From an uncultured Prevotellaceae bacterium (GTDB taxonomy: Bacteria > Bacteroidota > Bacteroidia > Bacteroidales > Bacteroidaceae), in assembly GCA_937900485.1 (NCBI GenBank), contig CALCEL010000042.1, positions 1 through 39,864 on the forward strand: 39,864 bases of DNA. The letters are read 5' to 3'. Under the pieces are notes generated by a model. It was not told the DNA's origin. It was given only the letters and a program-made list of their open reading frames with translations, and ran no database searches. Below are positions 26,499-35,608 of the stretch, piece after piece. Made by a program: the position numbers and the translations under genes. Position 1 is the stretch's first letter. The number at the start of each line of letters is the position of its first letter.

Positions 26499-27092
26499 AT
26501 GATGAGAACAATTATATACATACTTACTTGTCTGTTTGTATTGTCGTCATGCAACACTTATAAGACTCTATATGAGAAAAACAACAAAAGAACAGCCTCG
26601 AAGGGTTGGAAGTTCGAGAAGGTAACCAGCACTAAGTCTGCCAACACAAGCAAAAGCACATCTTCCAGCTTGACACAGTCAGGCAGAAAACTTGGGGTGG
26701 CAGTCTCATCATCAGATAACAGCAAGCTGATGACAGAATCAGCCTCATGGGTCGGAGTACGTTACAGGTCGGGTGGAGCAGATCGCAACGGCGTCGATTG
26801 CTCCGGATTGGTCTACGCTATATACAGCCGGGTGTATGGAGCAAAAATATCACGATGCAGCAGTGCAGACCTATACAAAAAATATTGTACCAAGGTAAGC
26901 AGAAGCAACCTTCGTCAGGGTGACCTTGTCTTTTTCACCACGGACAATTCCGGAACACGCATTGGCCACTCCGGAATCTACCTGAAAGAGAACAAATTTA
27001 TTCACGCCAGCTCGTCAAAAGGAGTTATTGTCAGTAGTTTGAACGATGCTTACTGGAATAAGCACTGGTACTCTGGAGGACGAGTCAGATAG
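26499..27092 (+). CDS. NlpC/P60 family lipoprotein endopeptidase
   Basis: This 197-residue lipoprotein has a lipobox ending LSSC with the lipidated Cys at 18. A Ser/Thr/Lys-rich linker (about 30-75) precedes one NlpC/P60 domain (about 80-197). The catalytic triad is Cys101 (GVDCSGLV), His157 (RIGHSGIYL) and a third polar residue, His169 (KFIHASS). Such enzymes cut the D-Glu to diaminopimelate bond of peptidoglycan stems. It would be anchored in an envelope membrane facing the cell wall. It is 4 nt from the ABC gene and probably the last gene of that operon; ATGs at 26499 and 26502 are equally plausible starts. Confidence 0.9.
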   Translation: MMRTIIYILTCLFVLSSCNTYKTLYEKNNKRTASKGWKFEKVTSTKSANTSKSTSSSLTQSGRKLGVAVSSSDNSKLMTESASWVGVRYRSGGADRNGVDCSGLVYAIYSRVYGAKISRCSSADLYKKYCTKVSRSNLRQGDLVFFTTDNSGTRIGHSGIYLKENKFIHASSSKGVIVSSLNDAYWNKHWYSGGRVR

Positions 27093-27170
27093 TATTATCA
27101 CACATGATTCCACGTGTTGTCTGATTACCAGATCTCCTATCCGCACCCCCAATTTTCACTATTCGAAATT

Positions 27171-27452
27171 CCTCTTTTTCCGTTGACACGTGACAATGAA
27201 AAAATGACTTTTGTAATTTTTCCGAGTCTTATTAGGCGTCTGAAAATCTTAGGTTATATAATTGAAAAGTTCAGGTTAGGATTTTGAAATTCTCAGACCT
27301 GTTTGTACACTATATCCTAACCTGAGAATTTCAAAAAAGAGATATAAGATTTTCAAACATCTTATTTTAAGAATATCAAAAAGTTAACCCGTTTTTAGAA
27401 AATAAACAGGCATAGGAAATTTGGTCACAGACCAAATTGTCCATTATTCCAC
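27171..27452 (-). repeat. Structured interspersed repeat, copy B
   Basis: Read on the minus strand, this 282-bp segment aligns with copy A (6950-7230) end to end with scattered substitutions and a few small gaps. The 10-bp hairpin of copy A is fully conserved: AAATTCTCAG at 27287-27296 pairs with CTGAGAATTT at 27322-27331, with the same 25-nt loop length but a changed loop sequence. The alternative pairing with CCTAACCTGA is kept once; the second partner seen in copy A has decayed (AACCTAAGA here). Like copy A it lies between convergent genes (the NlpC gene and the AraC-type regulator). 27093-27170 contains nothing else of note. Confidence 0.85.
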
Positions 27453-27482
27453 CTTAAAAGATTCAATCGTCCTCTATATAAC

Positions 27483-29591
27483 TCACTGGTTATCCGTGTC
27501 ATTCTGTATACAAGACATTCTGTATTCCGAAGGCAATACACCAAACATCTTTTTGAACTGTGTGGAGAAATTACGTGCAGTGGCAAAGCCCACAAGAGCG
27601 GCTATCTCACTGATGGACAGCTGAGAGTCAACAAGCATTTTGGCAGCTCGTTTCAGTCGGACATTACGAATGAAATCAGTTGGTGTGATACCGAGCATAG
27701 TCTGCATCTTCTTATAGAGAGACGCTCGACTCATGGCAATGTCACGCGCCAACAAGTCCGCATTGTATTGCTCATCATTGATGTGTGTCTCGATAGCCTT
27801 CAGCATCTGGGTCATCAGTTTTTCCTCCTCAGCATTGACAGCGACCTTGTCCGGGTCGATATTGACAGATGCCGCAAACTGGTGTCGTGCCTGCTCACGT
27901 AACTCAAAAAGACGATTCACACGGTCGTCATTCTCTTTCTCCATCTTCGCCTTTTTCTTCTTCAGATATAAAAAGAGCAGGGAACAGGCAAAGATTAGAG
28001 CGAGACATACGTAAATCAGTTTTGTCCACCATGTGAGCCACCAAGGAGGACTAATGACGAATGACAGGGTGGTGACAGGTCCCCAATCACCTGACGCGTT
28101 CGCCGCCTGCACCTCCAGACAATAGTCACCAGGTGGCAGAGCCTTGTAGTCGACAGTCACCTGACCGCATCCATCACTACAAACATTCCACGCTCTTTCC
28201 AAATCACGCAGACGGTAACGGTAGCGGTCGTGTGACGGAGTAGCGTAATTGAGAGTGGAAAAATAGAATGTGAGGTAATTATGATCATAAGAAAGATTAT
28301 CCTGCAGAAGTCGCACATCCTCTCCATTCACTTCTATCTTAGTGAGAACCACAGGCAAAGGTTTCTCATCTCGAATCAGTTCATCCGGATGAAAAGAGAC
28401 CGCCTGTCCACCATTGATGACGAACACCAATCGTCCGTTCTGAGTCAGGTCGGCAGCCCTGTCCATCATCGATTTAGCAGGTATCCCGTCATCCGTTCCA
28501 AGATTGATAATAGATGGAGTGACACGTGAGACACCATATGACGTGCCGGCCCACAAATGTCCGTCCGCATCCATCACCAGGCTACGAATGCAGTTATTCG
28601 CTAGTCCGTCAACACGAGTAGTCTTGTTTTTTGAGATCATGAACAGACCGTTCTGTGTACCCACCCACAACTGACCATTTCGGTCTTTCAGCATACAATT
28701 ATACTTACTGCTGTAATGTTCTATTTCTTTAGCTTGTTTGAAAGGAGCCAAGGTATCGGCACTGGTGTCAAGCATGAACAGTCCATTTTGAGTATAAACA
28801 ACCACCCAAGCATTGTCCAGAAGACAAGCCCCAACCATATACCGATATTTGTCAAGCAATGGAATTTTCTCGTTCAACGAGACCTCCTTTTGCTCCTCAG
28901 ACAGATAGTAAGTCAGTTTATGCAGCGCGTTGCATCGTAGTATTCTGCCGTCTCGCAATGACACAGAGAACATTGTCATTCCATTACGTTGAGTTGCGCC
29001 TCGTGTTTCACCTATCAGCGGGTCATCATTTGTATGTATGATGGTCTTGACGGAGAAAGGTGGCTGGTAGACGATTCCATTAGAACGTGTTCCGAACCAT
29101 AATCCGCCTTGCCGGTCCTTTGTCGCCACGGTGACATCACCGACACGCAAAGAGTCGATGACATATTGCTGCTCTGCCGTTGGTTGAGGAGTGTCATGAG
29201 CTGACGAAAGAATAGAGTCTCTCAATCTGTTATCCGGATGTCTTTCATCACAAGCAACAAACATACGTTGCTTAACGTCGAAACGGTATATATAATAAAA
29301 GTCCCTGAGCCATAGCACAGAGTCTCCCTGCCATAGCAAACCATAGCGGTTTCCATAGTTAAGTTGCTTGTACGCCTTACTATGGTCACACGGAATAACG
29401 TCAAAAGACTGTCCGTTGGAGATACAGAAAACACCCTCGCAGTTGACCAACATCTGTCCGTTGGGCAGTTCCACTATCTGACGCACCTCACCTGTCGGCA
29501 GTCCGTCTACAACAGTAAAATGACGCTGTCCCATGACAGACGTCACACATAATAACATTCCACAGAGTAACAGTAAATACTTATATCTCAT
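27483..29591 (-). CDS. Membrane-spanning sensor-regulator: beta-propeller, Y_Y_Y, TM helix, AraC DNA-binding domain
   Basis: The start at 29591 (MRYKYLLLLCGMLLCVTSVMGQ) gives a proper signal peptide; the open frame extends 39 codons further upstream without membrane-targeting logic. The 702-residue protein has periplasmic beta-propeller repeats (GGLWFGTRSNGIVY, GQLWVGTQNGLFMI, GHLWAGTSYGVSRV), a Y_Y_Y domain (about 410-510; YRYRLRDLERAWN), one membrane helix (about 517-541), and a C-terminal AraC-type double HTH (about 607-702; GFATARNFSTQFKKMFGV). It lacks the histidine-kinase and receiver domains of a full HTCS, so it probably senses a glycan and binds DNA directly. It is divergent from the two carbohydrate-active genes, its likely targets. 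Confidence 0.88.
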   Translation of the reverse strand: MRYKYLLLLCGMLLCVTSVMGQRHFTVVDGLPTGEVRQIVELPNGQMLVNCEGVFCISNGQSFDVIPCDHSKAYKQLNYGNRYGLLWQGDSVLWLRDFYYIYRFDVKQRMFVACDERHPDNRLRDSILSSAHDTPQPTAEQQYVIDSLRVGDVTVATKDRQGGLWFGTRSNGIVYQPPFSVKTIIHTNDDPLIGETRGATQRNGMTMFSVSLRDGRILRCNALHKLTYYLSEEQKEVSLNEKIPLLDKYRYMVGACLLDNAWVVVYTQNGLFMLDTSADTLAPFKQAKEIEHYSSKYNCMLKDRNGQLWVGTQNGLFMISKNKTTRVDGLANNCIRSLVMDADGHLWAGTSYGVSRVTPSIINLGTDDGIPAKSMMDRAADLTQNGRLVFVINGGQAVSFHPDELIRDEKPLPVVLTKIEVNGEDVRLLQDNLSYDHNYLTFYFSTLNYATPSHDRYRYRLRDLERAWNVCSDGCGQVTVDYKALPPGDYCLEVQAANASGDWGPVTTLSFVISPPWWLTWWTKLIYVCLALIFACSLLFLYLKKKKAKMEKENDDRVNRLFELREQARHQFAASVNIDPDKVAVNAEEEKLMTQMLKAIETHINDEQYNADLLARDIAMSRASLYKKMQTMLGITPTDFIRNVRLKRAAKMLVDSQLSISEIAALVGFATARNFSTQFKKMFGVLPSEYRMSCIQNDTDNQ

Positions 29592-29672
29592 TACGACATC
29601 AATCTGTTTATGACGATAAATGTACATCATTTTATCGACAATAACATACTTGTTTATACAAAATGTATGTCT

Positions 29673-29702
29673 GATTTGTCTAAAAACTCCAATAGACAAA
29701 TC
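29673..29702. promoter_or_regulatory. Inverted repeat, candidate operator
   Basis: GATTTGTCTA (29673-29682) and TAGACAAATC (29693-29702) form a perfect 10-bp inverted repeat with a 10-bp spacer, placing half-site centres 20 bp apart, about two helical turns. It lies between the regulator start (29591) and the enzyme promoter (-7 box at 29752-29759), where a dimeric regulator would be expected to bind. Confidence 0.5.
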
Positions 29703-29751
29703 ATGCATATTATATTAGACGCCCAAACATGTTAAATAATTCGAAGAAAGT

Positions 29752-29759
29752 TAATTTTG
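29752..29759 (+). promoter_or_regulatory. -7 element for the lyase operon
   Basis: TAATTTTG matches TAnnTTTG, 22 bp upstream of the preferred ATG (29781). Its presence argues against the apparent TTG start at 29757. No good -33 box is present, which fits an activator-dependent promoter. Confidence 0.5.
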
Positions 29760-29780
29760 CGTCAAACAATTTTTCTGGAT

Positions 29781-32700
29781 ATGGGAAAAAAAATTTTAAC
29801 GAGCCTGTGCCTAATAACATGTGTGGTGACAACCAACATGGCACAAAATGAATATGTAAAGATGCGCTTCGACTTCACGAACGTGTCAGGAAGCAATGTG
29901 ACTGACGACATATCAGGTGTGACAGCTAAACTCATGGGAGCAGCCAAAGTGGTTGACATGGGACAGTATCGTGTGCTTGACCTCGGCGAAGGTTCAGGTT
30001 ATCTGGATTTCACCGCGTCGGCAGGAGAACAGTTTGCGTCAACGAGCAACCACAGCATCTCCGTCTACTACCGTGTGGATGAGAATGCGTCATTATCGGG
30101 TAACGGTTATTTTCTTTGGGCCTTCTCCACATCATCAGCATGCACAGCAAGCTCCGGCGCTTACTCATCCTATCGTCTGAACGCACAACGCATAGCGTCA
30201 TCAACAGGAGGATATAAGAACGAGACAGGCTATTCTGTGAACAGCGCATCACCAACGGGTCATTGGATGCACGTGTGCTATACGCAGAGTGGAACAACAG
30301 GTAAACTGTATATTAACGGTATACTTCAAAGCACTATAAGCAATATGCCGACAAACAGCACATTATATGGCAGCACCAAACCGTCGTACAACTGGATCGG
30401 CAGACCACAATTCTCCGGAGACAATTATCTGCGACAGACACTCGTCACGGATTTCTGTGTCTACTCTAAGACACTAACGTCCACTCAGGTCAAGGACTTG
30501 GCGTCAAAGACCGAAGATCTTGACTACGCCTACAATCACAGCTCCGCAGGTGACCTCACTGCATTACGTAATGCCATAACAGACGCGCAAATGTCTATAG
30601 ATATATCATCTGACCAGTATCTCAATGGGGCAGTGGAGAATGTTAAGGATCTAATCACCATATCACAAAATATGGTGGACGACGGAACATACAGTCAGAC
30701 TATACTCGACAAGATGACGACGCAACTGAAGAATGCCGTCATGTCAATGAAAGCTACGACAGGTATACAGTTTGACACAGAGGACGCCGTGAGTGTCGGT
30801 GAGTACAATACAGACAGGGGATTCCGCCATCCGGGAGGTATGCACACACAAGAGGACTTCGACCGTGTGCGTCAGCAGATTGCCGACAAGAACGTCACCG
30901 TACTGCAAGCTTACAACAAGCTGAAGAGTGCCGCATACGCACAGCCGACAATACAGACCTATCCGGTGGAGACAATAGTGCGAGGTGGCTCCGGAGAGAA
31001 TTACATCAATGCGGCGCGTGGAGCAACCATGGCTTACCAGAATGCGTTACGATGGAAAATTGAGGATAACGAACAGTGTGCCAAGGGTGCCGTGCGTATA
31101 CTCATGGCATGGGCAAACACCACAAAACAGGTGACAGGCAGCAGCGACCAATGTCTGGCTGTCGGACTTTACGGATATCAATTCGCTCAAGCAGCTGAGT
31201 TAATGCGTGACTATGAGGGATGGAGCAAGGAGGACTTCAAGACATTCCAGCAATGGATGATTAACGTGTGGTACTATCCTGCCATCAGCTTCCTACGTTC
31301 GCGTAACGGCACTTGGGAGAACACTGGCAAATGGTGGCAGGCTCCAGGACACTACTGGAGCAACTGGGGACTGTGTAACGCTTTGTGTGTCATATCCATC
31401 GGAATATTATGCGATGACGTGTTCATTTACAATCAGGGTATGTCCTTCATGAAGTATGATCAGGTAGGTACGTTCGTCAATCCACGTAACGCCAATCCGA
31501 TATTAAATGACGGACTGACAGAGTTTATCGGTAACTTAGTCGTAACAACATCAGAGAGTGAGTTGGAAACGGGAGCGTACGGACGATTGGGACAGACCAA
31601 CGAGAGCGGCCGCGACACAGGACACCCCGCTATGGCGCTCGGCTTGGCTATTGACATAGCACACACCGCATGGAACCAAGGTGATGACCTGTTCTCATAT
31701 ATGGATAACAGACTGGCGGCAGGTATGGAATATGTGGCGGCACAAACTCAAAGCGTTGAAGGACTGCCTTGGACTCCATATAAATACGGCACAAACGGAG
31801 TATACTACACAGACTCACGGTGCTGGACGATGACTGAGCCATGCCTCGGAGTACAGATCCGTCCGGGTTGGGCAACTGTAATCGGACACTATGAGGGTGT
31901 GAAAGGTGTCAAGATGCCTTTTTCTGAAGCGGCGGCGAAGCAGATGGGTATTGACGAAGGAGGCTCAGGAAGTGTCAGCGGTGGTTACGACCAGTTGGGG
32001 TACTCCGTACTTATGAATACTTATGACGTTCAACTATGTCCGGAGGAAAAGAGACCGACACTGCTCAGTCCAAGTATCATCTTCGAACGGACTGCAACGA
32101 GTGACAAAGCGCAAAAGCCGTATTCTCCTTCTCTGAAAGACTACGGAACAGTGATAGCTCACGGAGAACTGGGTGGGGTGGAGAACAACTATACCTCTGA
32201 CAATCAGACCGGTCTTCCTCACGGAAGCGTCATCACGTTGAGTCCTCAACTACCGGATGACGAGGAGGACACAGGAAAATGGTTATGGAACACAGGTGAA
32301 ACAACACGTGACATCACCATCACGGCTGATCACAGTTACATGTATAGGGCCACTTACGTCAACGCTAATGGGGTAAGCAATGACCAGCTCTTTTCCATCG
32401 CTGTACAAGGTGACTGTCAAGAGACACCTGGCCTGACTCCGTATATCAGCTACAATGGTACGGTCATTAACGGCGACGATGAGTCTGTCTCCGTCAATGT
32501 GAACTACGGAGATGAGGTTATCTTAGGCATCAACGGCACAAAAGGATACGACACTTACCTATGGGATGACGGCAGCACATCTGAGACAATGACAAGAACC
32601 GTGGTACGCGACCGTGATATCCAACTCATATATCAGAATATTGGAGGTAGAAAGTCTGTCATCACTTTTCACCTTATATGTAATGACAAGGAGACGACAG

Positions 32701-32834
32701 ACATTAAAACAAGAGAATCTTCGTTAGTACTCACAGACAAGGAGGCTTTATATGATATTCATGGACGTAGACTGTCACAGTATCCCATGAAGGGATTTAT
32801 TATCAGTAACGGAAAGAAAATGCTTGTGAAATGA
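29781..32834 (+). CDS. LamG-domain polysaccharide lyase-like protein (alginate lyase superfamily)
   Basis: The start at 29781 (MGKKILTSLCLITCVV) gives a signal peptide; the open frame begins 8 codons earlier at a TTG inside the promoter box. The 1017-residue secreted protein has an N-terminal LamG/concanavalin-like domain (about 25-230), a helical stretch (about 240-315), and an alginate-lyase-superfamily alpha/alpha barrel (about 320-700). Key motifs are WSNWGLCN and NESGRDTGH (607-615), where Asn, Arg and His residues are typical of this superfamily's sites. C-terminal beta domains follow (about 740-980), then a tail IHGRRLSQYPMKGFIISNGKKMLVK-like end, a type-IX-like sorting tail. Uronic-acid polysaccharide cleavage is likely, but the actual substrate cannot be read from the sequence. 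The next gene overlaps its stop by 4 nt. Confidence 0.75.
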   Translation: MGKKILTSLCLITCVVTTNMAQNEYVKMRFDFTNVSGSNVTDDISGVTAKLMGAAKVVDMGQYRVLDLGEGSGYLDFTASAGEQFASTSNHSISVYYRVDENASLSGNGYFLWAFSTSSACTASSGAYSSYRLNAQRIASSTGGYKNETGYSVNSASPTGHWMHVCYTQSGTTGKLYINGILQSTISNMPTNSTLYGSTKPSYNWIGRPQFSGDNYLRQTLVTDFCVYSKTLTSTQVKDLASKTEDLDYAYNHSSAGDLTALRNAITDAQMSIDISSDQYLNGAVENVKDLITISQNMVDDGTYSQTILDKMTTQLKNAVMSMKATTGIQFDTEDAVSVGEYNTDRGFRHPGGMHTQEDFDRVRQQIADKNVTVLQAYNKLKSAAYAQPTIQTYPVETIVRGGSGENYINAARGATMAYQNALRWKIEDNEQCAKGAVRILMAWANTTKQVTGSSDQCLAVGLYGYQFAQAAELMRDYEGWSKEDFKTFQQWMINVWYYPAISFLRSRNGTWENTGKWWQAPGHYWSNWGLCNALCVISIGILCDDVFIYNQGMSFMKYDQVGTFVNPRNANPILNDGLTEFIGNLVVTTSESELETGAYGRLGQTNESGRDTGHPAMALGLAIDIAHTAWNQGDDLFSYMDNRLAAGMEYVAAQTQSVEGLPWTPYKYGTNGVYYTDSRCWTMTEPCLGVQIRPGWATVIGHYEGVKGVKMPFSEAAAKQMGIDEGGSGSVSGGYDQLGYSVLMNTYDVQLCPEEKRPTLLSPSIIFERTATSDKAQKPYSPSLKDYGTVIAHGELGGVENNYTSDNQTGLPHGSVITLSPQLPDDEEDTGKWLWNTGETTRDITITADHSYMYRATYVNANGVSNDQLFSIAVQGDCQETPGLTPYISYNGTVINGDDESVSVNVNYGDEVILGINGTKGYDTYLWDDGSTSETMTRTVVRDRDIQLIYQNIGGRKSVITFHLICNDKETTDIKTRESSLVLTDKEALYDIHGRRLSQYPMKGFIISNGKKMLVK

Positions 32835-35344
32835 AAAGAATCAGTGTAATATTCTCACTCGTCTTTATGGCCATTGGTTTATCCGCTCAAGATGACTATA
32901 AGCTGCACGGCCCATACGAGGTGATTGCCCGTGACGGACAATACGCATATTCCAAGAATGGCAGTGAACAGGACATGAAGATGGCTTGGCAGTTGGCTTT
33001 AGACGGACGACACGCAGAATCGGCAGCTATCATCAACGCCTATGCGGACAACCTGCGCCGTTTGGAAGGTCACGATGCTCCGCTCTGTCTCATTCAGTGT
33101 TATTGGCTATGCCGTGCCATAATATTGGAGAAGAAACAACGTAAACCGACATGGGAGTCAATGGTCAGAAGCGCAATGATTCCAGCTATGGAGAAGTTTG
33201 AACGTGACAGTCCATACGCTAACGGCAACTGGGGAGCAATCGTTAATCGCTGTCGTATGGCTGCCGCTATATGTATGGACGACACCTTATTATATTGTAA
33301 AGCAATAGAGTATTACCTTCATGGTTATGACAACGGTTCGTTACCATATTACATCAGCGAGACTGGACAGTGTCAGGAGACAGGACGGGATCAGGCACAC
33401 ACACAGTTAGGACTTGAGGCACTCTGCGAGACTTGTGATATGGCGTGGACATACGGCAAGAATATGTGGAAAGGAGATGATGAGACGGGTGTTGACCTAT
33501 GGAGCGCATACGACAACAGGCTGATGAAAGGACTGGAATACACGGCGAGGTACAATCTCGGATATGACGTGCCGTTCGAGAAATGGAAAGATCTGACAGG
33601 TCTGTACTGCGAATGGACAGAACCCGGACAGATGGGACGAGGCAGCATACGCACGATATGGAAGACTGCCTTCAATCACTACGTCGGCGAGAAACATCTT
33701 AATATGCCTTACACAAAGAGGATTATTGACTTACAGGAGAAAGCAGAGAAAAGGGGAGAGATACGTAACGCTATAGAGGCTAACACTTTTCAGGTGACAG
33801 GCGTGATACAAACGGAACGAATGCACCAGGTATTCACATACCACGCTCCCGACGGCGCTCCATTAAAACATGACTATGATGTCTATATCAAACCACGAGG
33901 TAAGAAAGAATGGACAAGCGTAGACACATACATGGCTAAAGTTAACGCGTGCGCTCAACAGACATCCACAGACAAGAACATCGTCGCAAGACATCGTGTC
34001 AGTGAGATAAGCTACGCTATGTTCGACTTCACTGGTGATGTTTTTGTACGTGTCGTGTCGAAGAACAAGAAGTTCAAAAGCGCACGCATCCGCCCTGACT
34101 ATCGAGGAGTCATAGCCAACGTTCAGAATGACTCCACATTGCAGTTTCTGCTTTTCCAGCAAGAGAACTTGAGTGTCGAGTTTGACGGAGATATAACTAA
34201 CAACTTGCTTATCTTCACGTCCAAACCACCCGTCACAATGGAAGATGCAAAGAAGAACGCTAAAAAACAAGGACGTGGATTCATCTATATCCCACCAGGA
34301 TATTATGATGACCTGAGCATGTGCAGTCCTCTGTTGACAAATAACAAGGGAAAAGAAGTCGTGGTGCCTTCAAACACTACACTATACCTTGCCGGTGGTT
34401 GTTATGTCAAAGGAACATTTGCCATTGAGGATGCGGAGAACGTGTCTATCTTGGGACGAGGTATAGCACGTCCTGATAATGGCTACGAGGGATGTCATGT
34501 GTACCGATCTAAAAATGTTGTATTGGACGGAATGGTTGTGAACACATGTCCCATAGGCAACAGTGACAACGTCACATTACATGACGTGAGAAGTATTTCT
34601 TTTCCAGGATGGGGAGATGGCCTTAACGTGTTCGCATCAGAAAATATTCTATACGACCGTGTCTTTTGTCGAAATAGTGACGACTGCGCCACGGCGTACG
34701 CCACACGTAAAGGGTTTAATGGTAACACGAGAAACATACACATGAGGAATTCTGTTCTGTGGGCTGACGTGGCACACCCGATATTCATTGGCATTCATGG
34801 TAATCCGGAAGTGGGCGACACCATCGAGCATTTGACTTATGAGAATATTGACATACTTGGACAAGCTGAGCCGCAAGTAGACTATCAGGGATGTCTCGCA
34901 ATTAACAGCGGTGACGGAAATGTGGTACGGGATGTTTTGTTTGACAATATAAGAATAGAGAAAATAACGGACGGATGCATCACACAGGTCAAGGTAGGGT
35001 ATAACCAGAAGTACTGCTCAGCTCCCGGACGCGGGGTGGAGGACATCACATTCCGCAACGTACGTTACAATTCGTCAAAAGCCGGAGATGACTCGGAAAG
35101 GAGTCGTAACTTGTCTATAATATGCGGATATGACAGTCTGCGACTCGTCAAGAATATCACGTTCGAAGGGCTAAAGATTGACGGGCATACCATATACGAC
35201 AAGATGCCTGGCAAACCAGGATGGTACACCGCAGCTGACTGTATGCCAGTGTACGTGGGTAATCATGTGTCTGATGTCAGATTCAAAAAAGAAATAAAAC
35301 ACTCAACAAAGTCTGTAGATGATGAGAAGTCACATAACAGATGA
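32831..35344 (+). CDS. Fusion of alginate-lyase-superfamily domain with GH28-like beta-helix domain
   Basis: This 837-residue protein has a signal peptide (1-19, ending IGLSAQ). Residues about 45-330 resemble the alginate-lyase superfamily: SPYANGNWGAIVNRC and QETGRDQAH (182-190), matching NESGRDTGH of its neighbour. A linking beta region (about 335-430) precedes a right-handed beta-helix (about 440-800) similar to GH28 polygalacturonases. Candidate acidic residues are Asp596 (GWGDGLN) and Asp617-Asp618 (NSDDC), with His656 (GIHG), as in the GH28 catalytic pattern. The ATGA overlap with the upstream gene indicates translational coupling. Unlike its neighbour, it has no sorting-like tail. A combined lyase/hydrolase attack on one uronic-acid polymer is inference; the target is unknown. 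Confidence 0.72.
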   Translation: MKRISVIFSLVFMAIGLSAQDDYKLHGPYEVIARDGQYAYSKNGSEQDMKMAWQLALDGRHAESAAIINAYADNLRRLEGHDAPLCLIQCYWLCRAIILEKKQRKPTWESMVRSAMIPAMEKFERDSPYANGNWGAIVNRCRMAAAICMDDTLLYCKAIEYYLHGYDNGSLPYYISETGQCQETGRDQAHTQLGLEALCETCDMAWTYGKNMWKGDDETGVDLWSAYDNRLMKGLEYTARYNLGYDVPFEKWKDLTGLYCEWTEPGQMGRGSIRTIWKTAFNHYVGEKHLNMPYTKRIIDLQEKAEKRGEIRNAIEANTFQVTGVIQTERMHQVFTYHAPDGAPLKHDYDVYIKPRGKKEWTSVDTYMAKVNACAQQTSTDKNIVARHRVSEISYAMFDFTGDVFVRVVSKNKKFKSARIRPDYRGVIANVQNDSTLQFLLFQQENLSVEFDGDITNNLLIFTSKPPVTMEDAKKNAKKQGRGFIYIPPGYYDDLSMCSPLLTNNKGKEVVVPSNTTLYLAGGCYVKGTFAIEDAENVSILGRGIARPDNGYEGCHVYRSKNVVLDGMVVNTCPIGNSDNVTLHDVRSISFPGWGDGLNVFASENILYDRVFCRNSDDCATAYATRKGFNGNTRNIHMRNSVLWADVAHPIFIGIHGNPEVGDTIEHLTYENIDILGQAEPQVDYQGCLAINSGDGNVVRDVLFDNIRIEKITDGCITQVKVGYNQKYCSAPGRGVEDITFRNVRYNSSKAGDDSERSRNLSIICGYDSLRLVKNITFEGLKIDGHTIYDKMPGKPGWYTAADCMPVYVGNHVSDVRFKKEIKHSTKSVDDEKSHNR

Positions 35345-35413
35345 TGTCGGCTGTGAACATGACAACCTATCATGAATTGAACAAACACAGTTAATATATT
35401 TTAATAAGGTAAT

Positions 35414-35464
35414 ATGCCGGTAAAGCATAACTTGAACATTTATTTGAGTTTTCTTTACCGGCAT
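35414..35464 (+). terminator. Hairpin after the lyase operon
   Basis: A perfect 12-bp stem (ATGCCGGTAAAG, 35414-35425, with 35453-35464) encloses a 27-nt A/T-rich loop, 70 bp after the last stop codon. No strong T-run follows. Confidence 0.55.
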
Positions 35465-35500
35465 GATATATTTATTAGCACCAGTAATCCCGACTGAAAG

Positions 35501-35546
35501 AATCGCTAAGAGGCTGATAATCAGTTGCTTAGCGATTTTTCTTTTT
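35501..35546 (+). terminator. Intrinsic terminator near the mobile-element boundary
   Basis: A perfect 10-bp stem (AATCGCTAAG, 35501-35510, with 35528-35537) is followed by TTTCTTTTT. It is a stronger terminator than the hairpin just before it and may belong to a gene that once lay upstream, or to the element edge. Confidence 0.7.
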
Positions 35547-35548
35547 CG

Positions 35549-35573
35549 TAATTCCCGTGGTATTCCCGTGATA
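35549..35573. other. Candidate attachment region of the mobile element
   Basis: AATTCCCGTGGTATTCCCGTG (two near-adjacent copies of ATTCCCGTG) lies between the chromosomal lyase operon and the first element gene, close to where the sequence character changes. A direct-repeat att core here is inference; the other end of the element is not in the window. Confidence 0.25.
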
Positions 35574-35608
35574 ATGGTTGTGAGAGCTCTTAAAGGTGAG
35601 GGCTGCTG

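Noticed and set aside
29592..29708. N-terminal extension of the AraC-type regulator
   Set aside because: It puts the signal peptide in the interior of the protein; the ATG at 29591 gives a normal one.
35345..35608. tRNA gene as an integration target
   Set aside because: No tRNA-like cloverleaf or GTTC-type T-loop was found here, only hairpins.
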